Part shown: piece by piece, positions 8,801 through 17,124 of the stretch | Numbering within the stretch: position 1 is the first letter of the stretch | Layout of the letters: each line of letters begins with the position of its first letter | DNA from: Pseudomonas fluorescens | Lineage (GTDB): Bacteria > Pseudomonadota > Gammaproteobacteria > Pseudomonadales > Pseudomonadaceae | Direction: 5' to 3' | Assembly (NCBI RefSeq): GCF_902497995.1 | Contig: NZ_CABVII010000017.1 | Span: forward strand, 1 to 64,000 | Length of the DNA stretch: 64,000 nt | Program-made: the position numbers and the translations under genes | Notes under the pieces: model-generated | Seen by the model: the letters and a program-made list of their open reading frames with translations, nothing else | The model's database searches: none | Told to the model about the DNA's origin: nothing

Positions 8801-9514
8801 CTATAAACCTTTGATAGCGCTGCCAAACGCCTTCTCATAAAAGTAGATGAGTTTTTGCCAGTCCGTGGTGCTGAACGACGAGTGGCGGCGCAATTGCTTC
8901 ATGTCATGGACAGCGGCGTGACGGGCGGTCAACCGCTGCCGGCACTTCTCCAGGTCGATCAAGGCAACCTCGACCCTGGCCGCTTCACCCTCACCGGTAA
9001 CACGCACGAAAACGTGTTTGATGTAGAGGCAACTGTGCTGCCAACGCGCCCTGTGCATGCGGGCCAGATTGTCCGCCAGATCCTTGAGCACGCGATCGTG
9101 CACCGCTTCACCGAGACGCTCGCGACCGCCGCCGGCATACCAATGTTCGAGTTCCTCAAAGCCGTCCAGCGACCTGGTCACCAGCAGGGCACGCCATTTG
9201 TGCACGGGATCGCGTTGCGCATCGCAGAAAACAATGTCCGGAACGCGCACGTCGATCAGCCTCAGACCGACGAGCGCATCACGTTCGCGCAATACCGTCG
9301 GGCGACCGAACGGATGCAGCCAGCTGCGATAGATATGCCCGGTCTGTCGTTTAGTGTAGAGCAGCTTTCCATCGCTGCCCCGAACGCGCTGCACACCACT
9401 TTCTCCACCGCGCCGGACGTTGGGCTCTTCTACCCATTCGCCGCGCAGATTCCAGAAGTAGTCGAAGCGCTCCGGGGGAGCGATTTCCGATTCTGCTGTA
9501 CCTTGCACTGCCAT
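8801..9514 (-). CDS. inaA: LPS core kinase, InaA/WapQ family
   Basis: 237 residues related to the Kdo/WaaP protein-kinase-like family. Visible kinase-type segments include the catalytic-loop region LADNLARMHRARWQHSCLYIKHVFV and the metal-binding region VALIDLEKCR, where D in the IDLEK motif replaces the usual DFG. Such proteins phosphorylate sugars of the LPS inner core at the cytoplasmic face of the inner membrane. It follows the methyltransferase gene by three bases. In P. fluorescens WCS365 a methyltransferase/wapQ operon beside colRS was reported to be controlled by ColR, and this locus has the same layout. Confidence 0.8.
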   Translation of the reverse strand: MAVQGTAESEIAPPERFDYFWNLRGEWVEEPNVRRGGESGVQRVRGSDGKLLYTKRQTGHIYRSWLHPFGRPTVLRERDALVGLRLIDVRVPDIVFCDAQRDPVHKWRALLVTRSLDGFEELEHWYAGGGRERLGEAVHDRVLKDLADNLARMHRARWQHSCLYIKHVFVRVTGEGEAARVEVALIDLEKCRQRLTARHAAVHDMKQLRRHSSFSTTDWQKLIYFYEKAFGSAIKGL

Positions 9515-9517
9515 CTG

Positions 9518-10189
9518 TTACCTCTTGCGTAATACGTAAACTCGCCACATGGCATAGAGCGGTAAAAAATCCAGTCGTTGCTGGATACGGAAACCCGCCT
9601 GCTCGAATTCCTTTTCGACCGTAGCAGCCGGTAACACAAAACGATTTTGGTAACTCACCTGTCCACGGGTCCCCTCAAGCCGCTTGCGTTTCCACGCCTT
9701 GAAGTTGCCGTCCACCCACAATGAAAGAATCACGCTGTCACGGGTGACGCGCTCGAATTCACGCAGGATGGCCAATCGGTGCTCGGCTTCACCGATGTGG
9801 TGGAGTAAACGCATGCAGAAAATGCTGTCGACGGCGTTATCGGGCAAGGCGATGTCGAAAGCAGAAGTCTGCAAGGGTTGTACCCGCTTCACCACGGCGG
9901 CAGGTTGCGCCTGCAGGGCAATCTTGATCATCGACTCGGAGTTGTCGGCGCCGATGATGGCGCGATTGGCTTTTTCCGCCAGCAATGGCCAGAAACGCCC
10001 CGCGCCACAGGGTAAATCGAGGACCAGCCCCGGCTCACCCACCAGTTTGAGCGCCTGTCGCGCCAGTTGCTCGTCACGTCGATGGGACAAGCGACGAGCG
10101 AAGCCATCGTGATGCTTGCGCAAGTACTGTTGAGCGTGTTGATCGTCGTACTTTTCAGAAAAATCAAGTTTGATAGGGCCGTCCATCAT
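9518..10189 (-). CDS. SAM-dependent methyltransferase of the ColRS-linked operon
   Basis: 223 residues with a class I methyltransferase fold. Motif I is VLDLPCGAGRFWPLL, followed by an acidic end of strand two (IIGADNSESM) and the SIFCMRLLHHIGEAE segment typical of small-molecule methyltransferases. It is first in the operon with the inaA/wapQ kinase and a small exported protein, and is divergent from nothing: colS lies upstream on the same strand. It corresponds to 'orf222' next to colRS. A GGAGA ribosome site precedes two consecutive ATG codons; either could be used. The upstream region carries a TTTTTCAC core and a perfect inverted repeat. The methyl acceptor is unknown, probably an envelope component. 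Confidence 0.8.
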   Translation of the reverse strand: MMDGPIKLDFSEKYDDQHAQQYLRKHHDGFARRLSHRRDEQLARQALKLVGEPGLVLDLPCGAGRFWPLLAEKANRAIIGADNSESMIKIALQAQPAAVVKRVQPLQTSAFDIALPDNAVDSIFCMRLLHHIGEAEHRLAILREFERVTRDSVILSLWVDGNFKAWKRKRLEGTRGQVSYQNRFVLPAATVEKEFEQAGFRIQQRLDFLPLYAMWRVYVLRKR

Positions 10190-10255
10190 CAGGTCTCCAA
10201 AACAGCTGATGGACTCACGATAGGCCGCGCCGTGTCGGCGTCAAGTCATACCTTT

Positions 10256-10263
10256 GTGAAAAA
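10256..10263 (-). promoter_or_regulatory. Candidate ColR-binding core upstream of the methyltransferase-inaA operon
   Basis: On the minus strand the bases read TTTTTCAC, about 70 bases before the methyltransferase start and pointing toward it. The P. putida ColR motif, as I recall it, ends in TTTTCAC; the less conserved 5' half matches only partly. The same core, preceded by CGA, occurs before the PAP2 gene. Confidence 0.45.
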
Positions 10264-10286
10264 TTCGTCATATCAAATGACGAATT
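10262..10286. repeat. Perfect 10-bp inverted repeat before the methyltransferase gene
   Basis: AATTCGTCAT and ATGACGAATT are separated by five bases (ATCAA). The repeat overlaps the TTTTTCAC core by two bases. No T-run follows on the minus strand, so an operator is more likely than a terminator of colS. Confidence 0.6.
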
Positions 10287-10343
10287 ATTTCCAGACTTTA
10301 CAAGAGGACATTAATGGCTCTGGGCCACCCAGGAAATGCCTGA

Positions 10344-11624
10344 TCAAGTATCGCTCTGGCTTAATTCCACCTGAAAACGGCAGCCGTGGGGTTCCATGTT
10401 CGTCAGGCAGACGTTCCAACCCTGGTTTTCGCAAATCCGCTGCACCAGCGACAGACCCAGTCCCAGGCCCTCGCCGCGCTTCTCGCTGCCCCGCACGAAT
10501 GGCTGGAACATCGCCTCGCGCTTTTCCTCGGGAATGCCGACGCCGCTGTCTTCGACCACGAAACCGGTGGTCGTCAGGGTCAAACGGATGAACCCCTGTT
10601 CGGTGTAATGCAGTGCGTTACGCAGCAGGTTGCCCATGACCGCTTGCAGAAGGGTGGCGTTGTAGCAGGTGGTTGCCGGGGCCCCCGCTTCGAAGATCAG
10701 GCTCAGCCCCTTGGCCTCGATCGGCTCGCGCCAGAGATGGAGCAGTCCGTCGGCCACCTGCTTCAGGGTTTGCTGCGGCGCGATGCTGGCGTCGTCACGT
10801 TGTGCGCGCGCCAGCATCAGGAAGGTTTGCACCAGCTCACGCATCTCTTCGCAGGCTCGGGCGATTCGCTCGACCTGAGCACGACCCCGTTGATCGATAC
10901 CGGGATTTTCCAGCAACAACTCACAGGAACTGGCCAGCACCATCAACGGCGTGCGCAGTTCGTGGCTGACGTCACTGGTGAACAAGCGCTCGCGGCTCAA
11001 CGCCTGGCGCAAGCGCCCCAAGGTAGCGTCGAAGGCGACGGCCAGTTCCCCGACTTCATCGGCGGCGTAATCCGGTGCCAGCGGTGGCGCCAGCCCCAAC
11101 AATTGGTCCCGGTGACGGACTTGACGGGCCAGCCGCACCACCGGCGCCATGACCTTGCGCGCCAGTACCCAGCCGAGAAACACCGCCAACGCCAGGCTCA
11201 GCACGAAACCCACCAGTACCACGGCAAACAGCACCCGCTCGCGCTCCTCGAAATCGCTCTGGTCCTGCAATAGCACGTAACGCCGGCCGTCGACGACTTC
11301 GACCATCGCGTGGTACGACAGCTGCTCGCGAAACACTTCGTGAAAACCAGGATCCAGGTGGCGCAAATCCTTGGGCAATTCGAAGTCGCCCGGCCCACCA
11401 CTGAAATAGAACAGCTGGTCCGGCTCCGGGCGATGGCGCCAGTCCGACATACTGTCCATCAGCAGCAGGCGTTGCAGATCGCCGCCCAGGCCTGCCGAAA
11501 TCAGTTTCTCTTCCACCAGGTGCACGGTCGCCACAATGCCCATGGCGAAGGCCCCTGCCACCAATGCGCTCATCAGCGCAAAGGCGATGATGATCCGTTG
11601 CGCAAGGCTCTGTCTAAACTCCAT
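10344..11624 (-). CDS. colS: Sensor histidine kinase ColS
   Basis: About 426 residues from the ATG at 11624 (MEFRQSLAQR), which overlaps the end of colR by 11 bases. There are two membrane segments (near residues 10-33 and 150-172) with a periplasmic loop between them, then a HAMP linker, the dimerisation box with the phospho-histidine (DVSHELRTPL), and an ATPase domain with GNLLRNALHYT, VEDSGVGI and GEGLGLGLS. ColS senses excess iron and zinc in P. putida through glutamates in an ExxE pattern; the loop end here contains an EERE sequence that could serve, but I cannot confirm it is the same motif. Partner of ColR; the two protect the outer membrane. Confidence 0.88.
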   Translation of the reverse strand: MEFRQSLAQRIIIAFALMSALVAGAFAMGIVATVHLVEEKLISAGLGGDLQRLLLMDSMSDWRHRPEPDQLFYFSGGPGDFELPKDLRHLDPGFHEVFREQLSYHAMVEVVDGRRYVLLQDQSDFEERERVLFAVVLVGFVLSLALAVFLGWVLARKVMAPVVRLARQVRHRDQLLGLAPPLAPDYAADEVGELAVAFDATLGRLRQALSRERLFTSDVSHELRTPLMVLASSCELLLENPGIDQRGRAQVERIARACEEMRELVQTFLMLARAQRDDASIAPQQTLKQVADGLLHLWREPIEAKGLSLIFEAGAPATTCYNATLLQAVMGNLLRNALHYTEQGFIRLTLTTTGFVVEDSGVGIPEEKREAMFQPFVRGSEKRGEGLGLGLSLVQRICENQGWNVCLTNMEPHGCRFQVELSQSDT

Positions 11625-12297
11625 CACGGCCCTCGGCCAGGCGATAGCCCACACCGTGCACGGTTTGCAGCAAGGGCTTGGCGAACGGCTTGTCGATCAC
11701 CTGGCGCAATTGGTGGACATGGCTGCGCAGGCTGTCGCTGTCCGGGCAGTCGTCGCCCCACAGCGCCTCTTCGAGAATTTCCCGGCGCAGTACGTGAGGA
11801 CTTTTCTGCATCAGCACCGCCAGCAACTTAAGGCCCACCGGGTTGAGTTTCAGCAAGCGGCCTGCGCGGGTGACTTCCAGGGTATCGAGGTCGTAGCTCA
11901 GATCGCCGACTTGCAGGGTGCGGCGACCTCCACCCTGGGCCCGACGCATGACCGCGTCGATGCGCGCCGCCAGTTCAGACAGGGCAAAGGGTTTGATCAG
12001 GTAATCATCGGCACCGGACTTGAAGCCTTGCAGGCGGTCGTCCAGTTGATCGCGAGCGGTGAGCATGATCACCGGTGTGTCGCGGCGGGCGTCTTCGCGC
12101 AGGCGCTTGCACAGGGTGTAGCCGTCGATGCCGGGCAGCATGATGTCGAGCACGATCAAGTCGTAATGCTCGGTGGCCGCCAGGTGCAGGCCTGACAAAC
12201 CGTCCTGTGCGCAATCCACGGTATAGCCCTTGAGCCCCAGGTAATCGGCCAGATTGGCCAGGATATCGCGGTTGTCTTCAACCAATAGAATTCTCAT
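11614..12297 (-). CDS. colR: Response regulator ColR (OmpR family)
   Basis: 227 residues. The receiver domain carries the phospho-acceptor Asp51 (DLIVLDIMLPG), acidic pair E7-D8 and the conserved KPF lysine. The winged-helix domain includes PVGLKLLAVLMQKSPHV and the SLRSHVHQLRQVIDKPF recognition region. The start at 12297 (MRILLVEDNRD) follows AGGAGG; an upstream in-frame start adds an implausible leader. It is co-transcribed with colS. ColR regulates LPS-modifying genes and envelope integrity in P. putida and P. fluorescens; candidate target cores lie upstream of both neighbouring envelope genes in this window. Confidence 0.9.
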   Translation of the reverse strand: MRILLVEDNRDILANLADYLGLKGYTVDCAQDGLSGLHLAATEHYDLIVLDIMLPGIDGYTLCKRLREDARRDTPVIMLTARDQLDDRLQGFKSGADDYLIKPFALSELAARIDAVMRRAQGGGRRTLQVGDLSYDLDTLEVTRAGRLLKLNPVGLKLLAVLMQKSPHVLRREILEEALWGDDCPDSDSLRSHVHQLRQVIDKPFAKPLLQTVHGVGYRLAEGRDGV

Positions 12298-12417
12298 GGG
12301 AACCTCCTGCGTACACAGTAACGGCCGTCTTGGCCCGCGCAGCTTAAGGCCAAGCGAGGCGCAGGGCCAGAACTGCGTGCAGGTGCAAATCCTGGCCACG
12401 GCCCTGTTGCGGGCTGA

Positions 12418-12430
12418 ACGACTTTTTCAC
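12418..12430 (+). promoter_or_regulatory. Candidate ColR-binding core upstream of the PAP2 gene
   Basis: CGACTTTTTCACT lies about 90 bases before the PAP2 start, in the colR-PAP2 divergent region, and points toward the PAP2 gene. It shares CGANTTTTTCAC with the site before the methyltransferase operon. Upstream positions fit the recalled P. putida consensus only partly. Confidence 0.4.
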
Positions 12431-12516
12431 TATCGGTTCACAGGCTGACGACAGGATCAGGCTCAGACTCGGCGCGGTAGCGCTCTGCAGAACATTCAAC
12501 CGATCAAGGAATTGCC

Positions 12517-13260
12517 ATGGTGTCGACCACTGTCCGCCCCGCCTCGCGCCCTCTCGATTTTCGGGTGTGCCTGGGCGTTCCCGCCCTCGCGGCGATCATT
12601 CTGGTACTGCTTGAACTGACTGCCCTGGACATGAACCTGGCCAGGCTGTTCTATGACCCGGTCGCGGGTGATTTTATCGGCCGACATAGTGACTTCCTCG
12701 AGAACATCCTGCATGACCGGGCCAAGCAAGTGGTCATCGGGTTTTCGGTGTTGGCCATCCTCGGCTTCGCCGGGTCTTTTTTCATGGACCGACTCAAGCC
12801 GATCAAGCGGGAATTGGGCTGCCTGGTGTTGTCCCTGGCGCTGGCCACCTCGTTTGTCACGCCAGTCAAGGCGCTGACCGCGGTGCAATGCCCGTGGAGC
12901 CTTGAACAATTCGGCGGCCATGAAACCTACAGCGAGCTGCTCAGCCCCCGCCCGCCAACCGACAAACCCGGGCGTTGCTGGCCTGGCGGTCATGCGGCGA
13001 CCGGTTTTACGCTGTTTGCGCTGTTCTTTGTGCTGCGTGACAGGCGCCCGCGCCTGGCGCGCATGGCGTTTGTCTTCGCCTTCACCTTGGGCTCGGTGTT
13101 TTCCATTGGCCGGATGATGCAGGGGGCGCATTTTTTTTCGCACAACGTGTGGACGGCGATTTTTTGCTGGTTGATTTGTCTGGGGTCTTACTACTACATC
13201 CTGTATCGACCGGCGGTGAACGTTAAACGGGTTACCAAGGCAGAACCGGTCGGAGCCTGA
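12517..13260 (+). CDS. PAP2-superfamily membrane phosphatase
   Basis: 247 residues with about six membrane segments. The PAP2 signature blocks are present in order: CWPGGHAATGF (motif 2, catalytic-pocket histidine) and GRMMQGAHFFSHNVW (motif 3, nucleophilic histidine). Motif 1 is reduced: a lysine is seen near VKALTAVQCPW. Such enzymes dephosphorylate lipid phosphates such as undecaprenyl pyrophosphate or transfer phosphate to lipid A (LpxT type). The gene is divergent from colRS, and an AAGGAA ribosome site precedes the ATG. Position beside colRS and LPS-modification genes suggests a lipid A or phospholipid substrate, which is inference. Confidence 0.8.
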   Translation: MVSTTVRPASRPLDFRVCLGVPALAAIILVLLELTALDMNLARLFYDPVAGDFIGRHSDFLENILHDRAKQVVIGFSVLAILGFAGSFFMDRLKPIKRELGCLVLSLALATSFVTPVKALTAVQCPWSLEQFGGHETYSELLSPRPPTDKPGRCWPGGHAATGFTLFALFFVLRDRRPRLARMAFVFAFTLGSVFSIGRMMQGAHFFSHNVWTAIFCWLICLGSYYYILYRPAVNVKRVTKAEPVGA

Positions 13261-13274
13261 AACACAGATCAAAA

Positions 13275-13366
13275 ATGTGGGAGCGGGCTTGCTCGCGAAA
13301 GCGGTGTGTCATTCAACACATCGGTTGACTGGTCTACCGCTTTCGCGAGCAAGCCCGCTCCCACAT
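13275..13366. repeat. REP-type inverted pair
   Basis: Arms ATGTGGGAGCGGGCTTGCTC and its complement face each other between the PAP2 gene and the groEL terminator. Confidence 0.9.
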
Positions 13367-13398
13367 TGGACCGGTGTGACTATCAAAATTCAGGCGAT

Positions 13399-13433
13399 AA
13401 AAAACCCCGCCTGCTTTCGCAGGCGGGGTTTTC
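13399..13433. terminator. Terminator of groESL (bidirectional shape)
   Basis: AAAACCCCGCCTGC, loop TTTC, GCAGGCGGGGTTTT. It lies just past the groEL stop on the minus strand and can also end plus-strand transcription from the PAP2 gene. Confidence 0.88.
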
Positions 13434-13453
13434 ATGTACGGGGTAAGGCTGGC

Positions 13454-15097
13454 TTACATCATGCCGCCCATACCGCCCATACCGCCCATGTCTGGCATGC
13501 CGCCGCCAGCTGGGCCGTCTTCCTTGATCTCGGCGATCATGGCTTCGGTGGTGATCATCAGGCTGGCAATCGACGAAGCCGCTTGCAGAGCCGAACGAGT
13601 CACTTTAGCCGGGTCCAGGATACCCATTTCGATCATGTCGCCGTATTCGCCGGTGGCAGCGTTGTAACCGTAGTTACCCGAACCCTGCTTGACCTTGTCG
13701 ACAACTACGCTTGGCTCGTCGCCGGAGTTGGCAACGATCTGGCGCAGTGGCGCTTCAACAGCGCGACGCAGCAACTGGATGCCAACGTTCTGGTCATCGT
13801 TGTCGCCTTTGAGCTCGGAGATAGCCTGCAGAGCGCGAACCAGTGCCACGCCGCCGCCAGGTACCACGCCTTCTTCAACGGCTGCACGGGTAGCGTGCAG
13901 GGCGTCTTCAACGCGGGCTTTCTTCTCTTTCATTTCAACTTCGGAACCGGCGCCAACCTTGATCACTGCAACGCCGCCGGACAGCTTGGCCAGGCGCTCT
14001 TGCAGTTTTTCACGGTCGTAGTCGGACGAAGTGTCGGCCACTTGCTGACGGATCTGCAGAACGCGAGCCTGGATGTCAGCCTCAACGCCGGCACCGTCGA
14101 TCACGGTGGTGTTTTCTTTGGACAGGATCACGCGCTTGGCATTACCCAGGTGTTCCAGGGTAGTGCTTTCCAGGCTCAGACCGATCTCTTCGGAGATCAC
14201 GGTACCGCCAGTCAGGACAGCGATGTCCTGCAGCATGGCCTTGCGACGGTCGCCGAAGCCTGGAGCCTTGACGGCTGCGACTTTGACGATGCCACGCATG
14301 TTGTTCACAACCAGAGTCGCCAGGGCTTCGCCTTCAACGTCTTCGGCCACGATCAGCAGTGGACGGCCGGCTTTGGCAACGGCTTCCAGCACTGGCAGCA
14401 TTTCGCGGATGTTCGAGATCTTTTTGTCGACCAGCAGGATCAGCGGACCGTCCAGCTCGGCAGTCATGGTCTCTGGCTTGTTGACGAAGTACGGGGACAG
14501 GTAGCCACGGTCGAACTGCATGCCTTCAACGACCGACAGTTCGTTTTCCAGGCCCGAGCCTTCTTCAACGGTGATCACGCCTTCTTTACCGACTTTTTCC
14601 ATGGCTTCGGCAATGATGTCGCCGATGGAGGTGTCGGAGTTGGCCGAGATGGTGCCGACCTGAGCGATGGCCTTGGTGTCAGCGCAAGGCTTGGACAGGG
14701 CTTTGAGCTCTTTGACGATCGCGATGGTCGCTTTGTCGATACCGCGCTTGAGGTCCATCGGGTTCATGCCGGCAGCGACGGCTTTCAGGCCTTCGTTGAC
14801 GATCGATTGAGCCAGAACGGTAGCGGTGGTGGTGCCGTCGCCTGCGTCATCGTTGGCACGGGAGGCAACGTCTTTGACCAGCTGCGCGCCCATGTTTTCG
14901 AAGCGGTCTTTCAGCTCGATTTCTTTGGCAACGGACACGCCGTCCTTGGTGATGGTCGGAGCGCCGAAGCTCTTCTCGATGATCACGTTACGGCCTTTAG
15001 GGCCCAGGGTCGCTTTTACTGCGTCAGCCAGGACGTTGACACCGGCGAGCATTTTCTTGCGGGCGGAATCGCCGAATTTAACTTCTTTAGCAGCCAT
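13454..15097 (-). CDS. groEL: Chaperonin GroEL (60 kDa)
   Basis: 547 residues, full length. It forms the double-ring ATP-driven folding chamber in the cytoplasm. Visible hallmarks are the N-terminal AAKEVKFGDSARKKML, the nucleotide-binding segments GPKGRNV and GDGTTTATVLAQ, and the C-terminal Gly-Met tail (GGMGGMGGMM). It is the second gene of the groES-groEL operon, 49 bases after groES, and is followed by a strong terminator. No second groEL copy is seen in the window. Confidence 0.97.
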   Translation of the reverse strand: MAAKEVKFGDSARKKMLAGVNVLADAVKATLGPKGRNVIIEKSFGAPTITKDGVSVAKEIELKDRFENMGAQLVKDVASRANDDAGDGTTTATVLAQSIVNEGLKAVAAGMNPMDLKRGIDKATIAIVKELKALSKPCADTKAIAQVGTISANSDTSIGDIIAEAMEKVGKEGVITVEEGSGLENELSVVEGMQFDRGYLSPYFVNKPETMTAELDGPLILLVDKKISNIREMLPVLEAVAKAGRPLLIVAEDVEGEALATLVVNNMRGIVKVAAVKAPGFGDRRKAMLQDIAVLTGGTVISEEIGLSLESTTLEHLGNAKRVILSKENTTVIDGAGVEADIQARVLQIRQQVADTSSDYDREKLQERLAKLSGGVAVIKVGAGSEVEMKEKKARVEDALHATRAAVEEGVVPGGGVALVRALQAISELKGDNDDQNVGIQLLRRAVEAPLRQIVANSGDEPSVVVDKVKQGSGNYGYNAATGEYGDMIEMGILDPAKVTRSALQAASSIASLMITTEAMIAEIKEDGPAGGGMPDMGGMGGMGGMM

Positions 15098-15146
15098 GAT
15101 CGATATTCCTTAAATACTTTGTAGTAGCGGGAAAATGAGCGGGGAT

Positions 15147-15440
15147 TCAGCCTTCGATAACAGCGAGGATTTCGCTCTCGCCGATGACCAGCAGGTCTTC
15201 GCCGTCGACTTTCACGGTGTTGCTGCCGGAGTACGGGCCGAACACAACCTTGTCACCCACTTTCACGGCCAGCGCGCGCACTTCACCGTTTTCCAGTGCT
15301 TTGCCCGGGCCTACGGCGAGGACTTCGCCCTGGTTTGGCTTTTCGGCAGCCGAACCTGGCAGGACGATACCGCCAGCGGTTTTCTTTTCTTCTTCGCTGC
15401 GACGGACGACGACGCGGTCATGCAGAGGACGAAGCTTCAT
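15147..15440 (-). CDS. groES: Co-chaperonin GroES (10 kDa)
   Basis: 97 residues, the usual length. It caps the GroEL ring as a heptamer; the mobile-loop region EEEKKTAGGIVLPG and the N-terminal MKLRPLHDRVVVRR are clear. It is first in the operon. The leader upstream should hold the heat-shock control signals, but I see only a weak candidate there. Confidence 0.96.
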   Translation of the reverse strand: MKLRPLHDRVVVRRSEEEKKTAGGIVLPGSAAEKPNQGEVLAVGPGKALENGEVRALAVKVGDKVVFGPYSGSNTVKVDGEDLLVIGESEILAVIEG

Positions 15441-15651
15441 TGTCGATCTCCCTAATTGTGGTTTTCATCGGCCGGTGTAGTCCCGGCGGGTTTAACAAAT
15501 CCGGCGAAGCCGGGTGCGGTTCGGCAAGCGAACCGCGGAAGTCTGTCTGGCGCAATTGCCAGAAACCTTGCGGTGACAGTTACATAAGGGCGTACAAGCC
15601 TATTACAAGGGCGGGGGTCAAAAATTTTTCACGTTGATTGCCCGAAAATGA
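15441..15651 (-). promoter_or_regulatory. groESL leader and probable promoter region
   Basis: This gap between fxsA and groES must hold the groESL promoter. On the minus strand a GTGAAA (near 15628-15632) is followed by CCCCC (15613-15617) at a spacing of about nine bases, shorter than the usual sigma-32 spacing, so I do not call a precise heat-shock promoter. Confidence 0.35.
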
Positions 15652-15675
15652 ACACGGCACCCGAAGGTGCCGTGT
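15652..15675 (-). terminator. Terminator after fxsA
   Basis: ACACGGCACC, loop TTCG, GGTGCCGTGT, followed on the minus strand by a moderately T-rich stretch (TCATTTTC). It separates fxsA from groES. Confidence 0.75.
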
Positions 15676-15685
15676 GCTGAAACGA

Positions 15686-16162
15686 TTACTTGGGATCGCG
15701 GTGTTCGAACTCGCCTTCGATCACGTCCGGTTCGCGCCCCAGAGGCTGACGCGGAGCCGGACCGCCACGGGGTTGCAGGTCATCGGCGAACGCACGCTGG
15801 CGTATCGCCTGTTCCTCGGCACGTTGACGCATCTTATTGGCCAGCAACCGGCGTGAGATCGGCAGCAGCATGATCAAACCCAGCACGTCAGTGACGAAGC
15901 CCGGCAGGATCAACAGACCGCCGGCCAGGGCCAGCATCAAGCCTTCGAGCATGGTCTGGGCCGGCAGCTCGCCGCGGTTCAGGCTTTCACGAGCACGCAG
16001 TGCCGTGGCCAGACCGGCGATACGCAGCACGAATACGCCGAACATCGAGCCGAGAATGACCAGCAGCAGGGCCGGGAAAAACCCGATCGCCCCGCTCACC
16101 TTGACGAATACGAACAGCTCCAACACCGGAAACAGTACAAAGAGCAATAAAAAAGGGCGCAT
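15686..16162 (-). CDS. fxsA: FxsA-family membrane protein
   Basis: 158 residues from the ATG at 16162, which follows GAGGAA; an upstream TTG is less likely. Two to four hydrophobic helices fill residues 1-115 (FLLLFVLFPVLELFVFV; ALLLVILGSMFGVFVL; LMLALAGGLLILPGFVTD; LGLIMLLP), followed by a polar tail rich in Arg and Pro. FxsA of E. coli is an inner membrane protein known for relieving phage T7 exclusion by F plasmids; its normal cell role is unknown. Its place beside groESL is conserved in Pseudomonas (PA4387 type). Confidence 0.85.
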   Translation of the reverse strand: MRPFLLLFVLFPVLELFVFVKVSGAIGFFPALLLVILGSMFGVFVLRIAGLATALRARESLNRGELPAQTMLEGLMLALAGGLLILPGFVTDVLGLIMLLPISRRLLANKMRQRAEEQAIRQRAFADDLQPRGGPAPRQPLGREPDVIEGEFEHRDPK

Positions 16163-16228
16163 CAAATGGTTCCTCAACGCAAGAATGCCTTGCCAGTCTT
16201 CCCTAGATGACGTCGCCGTTTCGTGAAT

Positions 16229-16960
16229 TCAAGCGTCGGCCGCTGCATTTTTCGGCCAATGCTCGGCGTGAGCCAGGAAAACCAAGGCTTCCCGGACTTG
16301 TGTCGGCGTATTACATGGTGCCTGGAACGGCAGCCAGTACAGTCCCTGGCCGATACGCAGGTGCATGCCTTCGGTGTCGATACCCGCCAGTTGCGCCGGT
16401 TCGGTCCTGGGCAGGCCGGCCAGTTCGACGTAATGGGCGATGGCCTTGGCGTGATCGGCATTCATGTGCTCGATCATGCTCACCTCGGTCTTGCCGGCGA
16501 ACGGGTTGGCCAGGGTCAACTGGTCGACCCAGTGAATAGCGCCGAAACCGCCGATGTAACGATGGCGCACCGGCTTGAGCACCCAGAAATCGAAATCGTG
16601 GGCCTTGTGGTAGCTCTGCGAATCCGGGAAATAGCGGTAGTAACGGACAGCCGCCGCTTCGATGGCGGCCTCGTCCTCAAGCTTTTCCGCTTCAGCGAGG
16701 TAGGTCAGGCGACCGACGGCTTGCACGTCCTCGGCCCCGCGCTCGCCCACGAACAGTGAGCATTTTGGATCTTTCTGCAGGTTATGCGTGTGCTGGGCGA
16801 TGCGGCTGATCAGGATCAGCGGTCGGCCCTGTTCGTCCAGGCAATACGGAACCACAGAGCCGAACGGGAAACCGGGCATCGCCTTGGAATGCGTCGAGAG
16901 CACTCCACGGTATTCCTTGAGAAGCAATTCTCGGGCGTTCTTGGCCGCTTCAACGCTCAA
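16229..16960 (-). CDS. HugZ-like haem/FMN-binding protein (PNPOx-type fold plus DUF2470)
   Basis: 243 residues starting at a TTG (16958-16960) that follows AAGGAG at ideal spacing and begins (M)SVEAAKNAREL; the in-frame upstream ATG at 17020 has no such site and adds an unlikely leader. The N-terminal part (to about residue 150) is a split-barrel FMN-binding domain with FPFGSVVPY and LILISRIAQHTHNL. The C-terminal part is a DUF2470 domain with MIEHMNADHAKAI. This two-domain layout is that of HugZ-type haem-degrading or haem-binding proteins. Haem use is an inference from the family; it could also be a general flavin oxidase. Confidence 0.8.
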   Translation of the reverse strand: MSVEAAKNARELLLKEYRGVLSTHSKAMPGFPFGSVVPYCLDEQGRPLILISRIAQHTHNLQKDPKCSLFVGERGAEDVQAVGRLTYLAEAEKLEDEAAIEAAAVRYYRYFPDSQSYHKAHDFDFWVLKPVRHRYIGGFGAIHWVDQLTLANPFAGKTEVSMIEHMNADHAKAIAHYVELAGLPRTEPAQLAGIDTEGMHLRIGQGLYWLPFQAPCNTPTQVREALVFLAHAEHWPKNAAADA

Positions 16961-17124
16961 TTTATGACTCCTTGTAATGAATCCGTCAAAAAAACGGACA
17001 GATATTTGGGATATGTTCAACTACTCTATCGGGGCAGTTCTCATGTGCAACCAAGCCGTGTCAGGTGCAGATCGAGAGACTCTTTAGAAGAACACCATTC
17101 TGATCTGCTATTGGGGGCATGCGA

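Noticed and set aside
13277..15124. A 615-residue reading frame antisense to groEL and groES leader
   Set aside because: It lies on the opposite strand of the certain groEL gene, has a His/Gly/Asp-rich composition caused by the complementary codons, and no ribosome site.
15613..15633. A sigma-32 heat-shock promoter before groES
   Set aside because: GTGAAA and CCCCC are present, but their spacing of about nine bases is too short and the -10 half lacks the ATNT part.
16961..17020. ATG at 17020 as the start of the HugZ-like gene
   Set aside because: The TTG at 16960 has an AAGGAG at ideal distance, and the family N-terminus begins there; the extra 20 residues are not typical.
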